Below are positions 1 to 6,348 of a stretch of DNA of 8,190 bases, piece by piece. Source of the stretch: Hyphomicrobiales bacterium (GTDB lineage: Bacteria; Pseudomonadota; Alphaproteobacteria; Rhizobiales; Xanthobacteraceae); the NCBI GenBank assembly GCA_023266695.1, contig JAHFPO010000107.1:1-8190 (forward strand), in the 5' to 3' direction. The notes under the pieces are model-generated. The model saw nothing but the letters and a program-made list of their open reading frames with translations, did not search any database and was not told where the DNA came from. The position numbers and the translations under genes were made by a program. Every line of letters begins with the position of its first letter. The first letter of the stretch is position 1.

Positions 1-143
1 GTAACAGGCCAAGCATCGCTTCCATCTATCGGCTTGAACAGGGACATGCCATTCGCGTGACGAACGCGCGGCGCGTCTTCGACATCGTCAATCAGGCGCT
101 CAATGGCACGCTCGATCCACGCAAGGAACTGAAGGTGAAGTAA
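1..143 (+). CDS. XRE-type helix-turn-helix regulator, C-terminal end (5' partial)
   Basis: Reading from base 3, an open frame of 46 codons ends at TAA 141-143; its start lies outside the window. The visible protein contains SIASIYRLEQGHAIRV, followed by NARRVFDIVNQALNG and a short charged tail ending KELKVK. The pattern of a recognition helix with a RLEQG motif, then a turn and a helix, is the second half of the XRE/Cro-like DNA-binding fold. The protein ends soon after that fold, as small single-domain XRE regulators do. Family assignment rests on this motif only. The target is unknown; by analogy it could regulate a neighbouring gene upstream of the window, or act as the antitoxin of a toxin-antitoxin pair. 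It converges with the cysteine-rich gene on the other strand, with 51 bp between the two stop codons. Confidence 0.7.
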   Translation, partial: NRPSIASIYRLEQGHAIRVTNARRVFDIVNQALNGTLDPRKELKVK

Positions 144-194
144 GCCGGCGATACGACGCCGTTCCACCTCAGCTAGGCGGCCCGAGACTTCAAC

Positions 195-545
195 TTATGG
201 AATCCTAGAGAAGTCGCCCGGCGCGCACACCCATCTCGCGCATTTTGTGCCCGATGCTCCGAAGATGCTCTGTGACCGCTCGAGCGTGCACAAGCAGTCC
301 TTCGGCGAAGGCGGCGGAGCGATGACGGGAAGAAGAGGAACAGGCAGCAGAATATCCGAGCAGAAAAATCGCCGGCACTGTCCGTTCTCCCGCCGCGTGC
401 ACAGGCAATAAACCGGTTCGACGTGGCCGATGGTGGCGGCGGCTTTTCCGATCGCCGTGCCGCCGGCCGGCGCGGCGAGCGCCGGTGTTGCGGCGACCAC
501 GCTAAGAACGACAGCGAACACTCCCGTGATGATAGGTAAACGCAT
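195..545 (-). CDS. Small exported cysteine-rich protein with duplicated Cys motif
   Basis: I do not recognise the family. The 116-residue product begins with a clear Sec signal peptide: MRLP, a hydrophobic stretch at residues 5-19, and a cleavage-like TPALA-A near residue 24-25. The mature part has eight cysteines in two similar blocks. The first, residues 47-62, is C-x-C-x7-C-x4-C; the second, 84-107, is C-x-C-x15-C-x4-C. Both open with CLCT and close with C-(R/A)-R-(F/W)-(F/V)-C. A Pro-rich linker (68-81) joins them. This suggests a duplicated disulfide-bonded or metal-binding unit acting in the periplasm or outside the cell. I chose ATG 545 over the upstream in-frame TTG 563 because an AGGGGGGG ribosome-binding tract (551-558) sits just before it and the signal peptide starts there. 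A sigma-70-like promoter lies 31 bp upstream, so it is probably monocistronic. Function unknown. Confidence 0.75.
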   Translation of the reverse strand: MRLPIITGVFAVVLSVVAATPALAAPAGGTAIGKAAATIGHVEPVYCLCTRRENGQCRRFFCSDILLPVPLLPVIAPPPSPKDCLCTLERSQSIFGASGTKCARWVCAPGDFSRIP

Positions 546-550
546 GGATC

Positions 551-558
551 CCCCCCTA
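551..558 (-). promoter_or_regulatory. Ribosome-binding site of the cysteine-rich gene
   Basis: On the minus strand an AGGGGGGG tract lies 5 nt before ATG 545. It decides the start, because the upstream in-frame TTG at 563 would place this tract inside the coding sequence. Confidence 0.6.
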
Positions 559-576
559 ATCAATACCTACGAAACG

Positions 577-604
577 ATCATAGCAAACCTAGGATTGCAG
601 ACAA
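577..604 (-). promoter_or_regulatory. Sigma-70-like promoter for the cysteine-rich gene
   Basis: On the minus strand TTGTCT (599-604) and TATGAT (577-582) are separated by 16 bp. They match the -35 and -10 consensus hexamers at four of six and five of six positions. The -10 ends 31 bp before ATG 545, giving a predicted leader of about 25 nt with the G-rich ribosome-binding tract in it. Predicted from sequence only. Confidence 0.5.
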
Positions 605-656
605 GGATATGAGCCTGAAGGATGAGGCGATAAGAATGGATTGACGGGCTGAGGGC

Positions 657-742
657 GATCCCGGGTCTGCGGCGCACCGCGCGGTTAGAATTGCCACGCT
701 GGCTCCTTTGGCAGCGCGGCGGTGCTGCGCTGCGCCCGGGAT
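657..742. repeat. Dispersed inverted-repeat element (intergenic)
   Basis: The element is bounded by ATCCCGGG (658-665) and its exact complement CCCGGGAT (735-742). Inside, the arms stay imperfectly complementary: CGGCGCACCGC on the left faces GCGGTGCTGCG on the right. The left 21 bases (657-677) are nearly the same as 1198-1217 in the second palindrome cluster, so a shared repeat family is likely. It occupies most of the gap between the DUF2442 gene and the promoter of the cysteine-rich gene. No convincing gene is seen here. It could fold into RNA and act as a transcript end for the DUF2442 gene, which points into it. Confidence 0.5.
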
Positions 743-768
743 GACAATTGAATGGAAATTACGCCGCC

Positions 769-1038
769 TCATTCCGCGGCGACCCGCGTAAGCTCGCCGG
801 CTTTCTCCATCTCGCGGCGCAGCCATTCCGGCGCCATGTCATATCCGTTCGGCCACGTCGGCGCGCCGAATTCGAGAAACACGCGCGCGAAATAGGCCTC
901 GTCGCGCAGCGGCGCGAGCATCGGTCCCGGCTCCCGGACCATGGCCGCGAAATCATGCACGCCTTCGCTGCCGTCATTGAAGTGGACGCGTAGGCGGAAG
1001 CCGCCGAGACGTTCCAGTTGCGTCACCTTAGTCAGCAT
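769..1038 (-). CDS. DUF2442 domain protein
   Basis: The 89-residue product matches the DUF2442 pattern throughout. It has an N-terminal strand with LRVHFNDGSEGVHDF (residues about 16-30), then EPGPMLAPLRDEAYFARVFLEFGAPTWPNGYDMAPEWL across residues about 35-74 (key features: PLRD, the aromatic pair FARVF, and the PTWPNG-D-AP block). These residues recur in the family. Length is normal and the frame intact. DUF2442 genes usually sit directly after a DUF4160 gene and the pair has been suggested to be toxin-antitoxin-like; the biochemical role is not established. Here ATG 1038 overlaps the last codons of a DUF4160 remnant by 11 bp, so it would normally be translationally coupled. With the partner truncated, this copy may have no partner or own promoter, unless transcription reads through from rpoD. 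Confidence 0.85.
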   Translation of the reverse strand: MLTKVTQLERLGGFRLRVHFNDGSEGVHDFAAMVREPGPMLAPLRDEAYFARVFLEFGAPTWPNGYDMAPEWLRREMEKAGELTRVAAE

Positions 1039-1162
1039 CGAGCCCCGCAATCTTCTCCGGCTGCTCGCCCGCCCGGGCGCGACGCCAATTTTCGCGCAAT
1101 TGGTCCTGCCGCGCCAGTGCCCATTCCTTGACAAGACGCGCCGCGGCGCGCGGCAGCGCCCC
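1028..1162 (-). pseudogene. DUF4160 gene remnant, N-terminal half missing
   Basis: On the minus strand a frame ending at TAA 1030-1028 encodes 44 residues that read like the C-terminal end of a DUF4160 protein: GALPRAAARLVKEW, then QLRENWRRARAGE, then EKIAGLDAD. The Trp-rich helix, N-W-x-x-A-R-A-G-E and the final K-I-x-G-L-D are what I expect at the end of this family. Upstream, the frame runs without a start codon through palindromic repeat sequence to a TAA within the hairpin at 1216-1243. The conserved N-terminal part of the family, the segment with P-H-x-H, is absent. The overlap with the DUF2442 start keeps the normal two-gene arrangement, so the pair was once intact. Assignment of the fragment comes from recall of the family; a profile search would settle it. 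Confidence 0.7.
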
Positions 1163-1174
1163 GCGAAAGCGGGG
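1159..1174. repeat. Short hairpin with GAAA loop
   Basis: CCCCGC (1159-1164), GAAA, GCGGGG (1169-1174) form a perfect six-pair stem closed by a GNRA-type tetraloop when read on the plus strand. It begins at the point where the DUF4160 remnant stops looking like its family, marking the edge of the inserted repeat sequence. Confidence 0.6.
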
Positions 1175-1181
1175 ACCGTCA

Positions 1182-1193
1182 TCCGCATGCGGA
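1182..1193. repeat. Perfect 12-bp palindrome
   Basis: TCCGCATGCGGA is its own reverse complement. It is the second of four palindromes in a row between the DUF4160 remnant and rpoD. Confidence 0.55.
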
Positions 1194-1215
1194 GAACGAT
1201 CCCGGCTCTCGGCGC

Positions 1216-1243
1216 ACGCAAGTCGGCTTTAGCCGACTTGCGT
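1216..1243. repeat. Perfect 13-bp inverted repeat (REP-like hairpin)
   Basis: ACGCAAGTCGGCT (1216-1228) and AGCCGACTTGCGT (1231-1243) are exact complements separated by TT. The stem is long and without mismatch, so selection or recent insertion is likely. No U-tract follows on either strand, so it is not a classical Rho-independent terminator. It may still cap the rpoD transcript, which reaches it from the right. Confidence 0.75.
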
Positions 1244-1250
1244 AATTTAA

Positions 1251-1284
1251 CGTGCCGATCTCGGGTAAACCCGAGATCGGTGCG
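1251..1284. repeat. Perfect 12-bp inverted repeat downstream of rpoD
   Basis: CCGATCTCGGGT (1255-1266) and ACCCGAGATCGG (1269-1280) are exact complements around AA. In RNA read from the plus strand the stem extends outward to 1251/1284 with two G-U pairs. It begins 22 bp past the rpoD stop codon on the rpoD side, the natural place for a transcript end. The bases after it in the rpoD direction (CACGTTAAATTA) are only mildly T-rich, so a terminator role is possible but unproven. Confidence 0.7.
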
Positions 1285-1305
1285 CCTCGGCCGGGACGAC
1301 GATGG

Positions 1306-3888
<2,583 letters not shown>

Positions 3889-3920
3889 CACCCCGCCGAA
3901 TCGGTCCCGCCCCCTCGATC

Positions 3921-5822
3921 TTACAGGGTCCGGACCGGCCGGCCCGAGGGCGCGCCGAAGCCCTCGATCAGGGCCTCGGTGCCGTCGAGCCTATCGAGCT
4001 CGCGTTTGACTTCCTGCAACCGGGCGAAATGGGCCTCGGTCGGCTCGGCTCCGAGCGCGCGTTCGGCTTCCCTGAGCTCCTTAGATAGCGTGCGTTTCAT
4101 GCGATGCAAGCTCACGATCTGGCGCCACCAGGCGGTGACGTCCTCGGCCGCGGCCTCGGGTCCCACCTCCCAGTCGCCGCCATGGGTGATGGCACGTTCC
4201 ATGCGTGTCTTGAGTTCCGCGGCGCCGGTCTGGGCGAGCCTCGCCGCGAGCGCCCCGGCGTCGCCTGCGGATTCGGCCGCGGCGGCGTCGAGAATCGCCC
4301 GCCGCAGCGCGTCGCAATCGCGGTGGACGAAGTCGAGTTCCGCCAGTTCCTCAGCATAATCGGCGAGCAACCACGGGTGGTTGAGCACGGCGAGCAGGAT
4401 CAGCGCCTCGCGCGCGGGCACCGCCGAATGGTGGCCGCGCAGGATCTGGCTTTGGCCGAGGCGGGCGCTGCGGGGGCTGAGCGCCTGGCGCGGATTGGGC
4501 GGGCGCCGGAAGCGTCCGCCGGGTTCGCCGAACGGCCGGGTTTCCGCCCCGGCCGGGGCAAATAGCCGCGCAAGGCGCGCCCGCAAATCGTCGCGGTAAT
4601 GGCGGCGCACGGTCTCGTCTCCGATCGCGCTGAGCATTTCTCCCAATCTTGCTTCCAGCGCCGCGCGCCGCTCCGGCGTATCGAGCCGCGCATCGGCGGT
4701 CTCGCGCAGCCACAGCATCTCGGCGAGCGGGCGGGCCCCTGCCAGCACCTCTTTCATCGCCTCGGCGCCGCCGGCGCGGATGAGATCGTCCGGGTCCTGG
4801 CCTTCGGGCAGGATCGCGAAGCGCAGACTCTTGCCGGGCGCGAGCCCGGGGAGCGCCAGATCGAGCGCGCGGAAGGCGGCGCGCTCTCCCGCCTTGTCGC
4901 CGTCGAAACAAAGGATCGGTTCGGGCGCAATCCGCCACAGCAGCCCGAGCTGGTCCTCGGTGAGGGCGGTGCCGAGGGGCGCGACCGTCGCCTCGAAGCC
5001 CGCCGCCACCATGGCGATCGCGTCCATATAGCCCTCGACCACGATCAGCGGCTCGCCCTTTTGCGCGGCGACGCGGGCGGGCGCGCCGTGATACAAGAGC
5101 CAGCCCTTGTGGAAGAGCGGCGTCTCCGGCGAGTTCAAATATTTCGCCGGGGCGTCCTCGGCAAGCGCGCGGCCGCCGAAGCCGACGACGCGGCCCTTGA
5201 AATCGTGGATCGGAAACATCACACGCTCGCGGAAGCGTTCGAAGGGGAGAGGAATGTCGTCGCCGGTCACCAGCAATCCCGCCTCCACCATGTCCTCGAC
5301 GGGAATGCTCTTGGCGCCGAGATATTCCTTGAGGGCGAAGCGCTCGGCCGGCGCATAGCCCAGCCGAAAGCGCGCGATCACCGCGGGCGCGAGACCGCGG
5401 TCGGCGAGATAGCCGCGGGTGCGGGCGCCCGCGCGCGATTGCAGGCTGTCCTCGAAGAACTTGGCGGCGAGCTCCATCACCTCGTGGAGGGTCTTGCGGC
5501 GCGCCTCGCGCTTCTCGTCCTCGGGCGAGACCTTGGGGAGCGGCAGGCCGGCGAGGGAGGCGAGCCGCTCCACCGCCTCGGGGAACGACACTCCTTCGGT
5601 CTCCATCAGGAAGGTGAACTGGTCGCCGTGCTTGCCCGACGAGAAGCAGTGATAGAAGCCCTTGTGGTCATTGACGGTGAAGGACGGGGTCTTTTCCGCG
5701 TTGAAGGGCGAGAGGCCCTTCCATTCCCGGCCGGCCTTTTTCAGCGCCACGCGCCGGCGCACGATTTCCGACACCGGCAGCCGGGCGCGGATCTCGTCGA
5801 GGAAGCTCTGCGGAAAGCGCAT
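3921..5822 (-). CDS. dnaG: DNA primase DnaG
   Basis: DnaG makes the RNA primers for leading- and lagging-strand replication and docks on the replicative helicase DnaB. The 633-residue length is normal. The N-terminal zinc-binding-type domain covers about 1-100 and keeps the EKTPSFTV and GFYHCF frame, but ligand positions read S38, N41, C59 and S62 instead of C, H, C, C. The RNA polymerase domain follows, with ERFRERVMFPIHDFKGRVVG (about 195-214) and AKYLNSPET. The TOPRIM metal site is intact: VVEGYMDA with E263, and FDGDKAGE with D307 and D309. DPDD follows at about 343-346. The divergent C-terminal part (about 465-633) is helical, as expected for the helicase-interaction domain. ATG 5822 aligns with the family start (FLDEIRARLPVSEIV); an in-frame stop lies about 40 bp upstream. 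No strong Shine-Dalgarno is adjacent; an AAGGAG at 5872-5877 is too far away. It leads into rpoD. Confidence 0.97.
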   Translation of the reverse strand: MRFPQSFLDEIRARLPVSEIVRRRVALKKAGREWKGLSPFNAEKTPSFTVNDHKGFYHCFSSGKHGDQFTFLMETEGVSFPEAVERLASLAGLPLPKVSPEDEKREARRKTLHEVMELAAKFFEDSLQSRAGARTRGYLADRGLAPAVIARFRLGYAPAERFALKEYLGAKSIPVEDMVEAGLLVTGDDIPLPFERFRERVMFPIHDFKGRVVGFGGRALAEDAPAKYLNSPETPLFHKGWLLYHGAPARVAAQKGEPLIVVEGYMDAIAMVAAGFEATVAPLGTALTEDQLGLLWRIAPEPILCFDGDKAGERAAFRALDLALPGLAPGKSLRFAILPEGQDPDDLIRAGGAEAMKEVLAGARPLAEMLWLRETADARLDTPERRAALEARLGEMLSAIGDETVRRHYRDDLRARLARLFAPAGAETRPFGEPGGRFRRPPNPRQALSPRSARLGQSQILRGHHSAVPAREALILLAVLNHPWLLADYAEELAELDFVHRDCDALRRAILDAAAAESAGDAGALAARLAQTGAAELKTRMERAITHGGDWEVGPEAAAEDVTAWWRQIVSLHRMKRTLSKELREAERALGAEPTEAHFARLQEVKRELDRLDGTEALIEGFGAPSGRPVRTL

Positions 5823-5877
5823 GGGATGATCTAGGGGGCGATTCGGGGGCGCCGCCAGCCCTATTCAACAACTCCTT

Positions 5878-5920
5878 ATAGTGTGAATGGGTCCGCGGAC
5901 TTCATAGTGTGAATGGGTCC
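5878..5920. repeat. Tandem 17-bp direct repeat upstream of dnaG
   Basis: ATAGTGTGAATGGGTCC occurs exactly at 5878-5894 and 5904-5920, a 26-bp period. Each copy is followed by a GGAC that pairs with its final GTCC: GTCCGCGGAC (5891-5900) and GTCCATGGGAC (5917-5927). The pair sits about 56-105 bp before the dnaG start. Two readings are open. It may be a tandem operator or promoter element, since the minus strand reads CACTATAA and CACTATGA. Or it may be the repeated end of a lost insertion sequence, since some IS ends (for example the IS21 family) carry repeated motifs starting with TG. Confidence 0.7.
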
Positions 5921-5948
5921 ATGGGACTCTGCGCGGGGGTTCTCCCGG

Positions 5949-5957
5949 TTATCCACA
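5949..5957. promoter_or_regulatory. DnaA-box-like 9-mer upstream of dnaG
   Basis: TTATCCACA is a perfect match to the strongest DnaA-binding 9-mer. It stands alone, 127 bp upstream of the dnaG start, in the region where a dnaG promoter would be expected. DnaA bound here could tie primase expression to replication initiation, but a single box may also be chance. I saw no AT-rich unwinding region or box cluster around it, so it is not an origin. Confidence 0.35.
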
Positions 5958-6348
5958 GCGGCCGCATGGATGCCCGGGCCGAGCCCCTGCCACAAGACTT
6001 CTTCATAGGATTGCACTGGCATGACCGCTATCGGAGCATAACCTGACGGCCTGCGGACATCGCGGAACCGACACGAATGACCCTTACCGGACATGCGGAT
6101 CGTGGGCGTGTTTCGTGGGAGAATTATGTCAGCGAAGCTGTTCAATGGCGGCGAGTAAATATTAGAATTGATCAGCGTTGCACAGCGAAATTAGCATTCC
6201 ATCTGGACCACTCACTAGGGGCTGATCAGGTGAGACATAAGAATTTCTTAACTTATTTTTTACCTTTAACTTCGACGAAACTAATAGGTTCTAATTTTGT
6301 CGAGAAAGCAATTTAGCCAGATCTAAACAAGCGGATGATGCTCCAAGC

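Larger units (their letters stand above)
5823..6348. other. Divergent intergenic region between dnaG and the MHYT receptor gene
   Basis: This 526-bp stretch carries no gene I can support. The dnaG side (to about 6080) is GC-rich and holds two copies of a 17-bp repeat and a DnaA-box-like 9-mer. The receptor side is much more AT-rich: bases 6241-6300 are 25% GC by my count, against 72% at 5401-5460. Two short open frames on the plus strand (6077-6316, 6093-6158) and one on the minus strand (5876-6145) resemble nothing I know. Both flanking genes read outward, so promoters for dnaG-rpoD and for the receptor should lie here. I could not assign a convincing -35/-10 pair for either. Confidence 0.6.

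Noticed and set aside
146..161. CGGCG...CGCCG hairpin just after the XRE gene as a terminator
   Set aside because: Five-pair stem with no T-run on either strand; expected by chance in GC-rich sequence.
4599..5834. A 411-codon open frame on the plus strand opposite dnaG
   Set aside because: Shadow of dnaG codon bias; the sequence resembles no family and the opposite frame is a conserved essential gene.
5668..5871. A strong AAGGAG (5872-5877, minus strand) followed by TTG codons, opening a 67-codon frame overlapping dnaG
   Set aside because: Spacing to the TTG codons is too short (0-3 nt), the frame is out of phase with dnaG, and the peptide is an ordinary GC-rich shadow.
5876..6145. An 89-codon minus-strand frame over the 17-bp repeats
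   Set aside because: Its tail is encoded by the repeats, no ribosome-binding site or family likeness was seen, and composition is mixed.
6093..6158. A short frame containing MSAKLFNGGE with GGGAGA before its internal ATG (6126)
   Set aside because: The start context is good but 10-21 codons cannot be supported without conservation or expression data; it could be a leader peptide or gene debris.
6169..6228. Inverted repeat TGATCAGC (6169-6176) / GCTGATCA (6221-6228) upstream of the receptor gene
   Set aside because: Only 8 bp with a 44-bp loop and a common palindromic core; too weak to call an operator.
6077..6316. A 79-codon plus-strand frame before the receptor gene
   Set aside because: No ribosome-binding site before 6077, no recognisable domain, and it spans the composition break.
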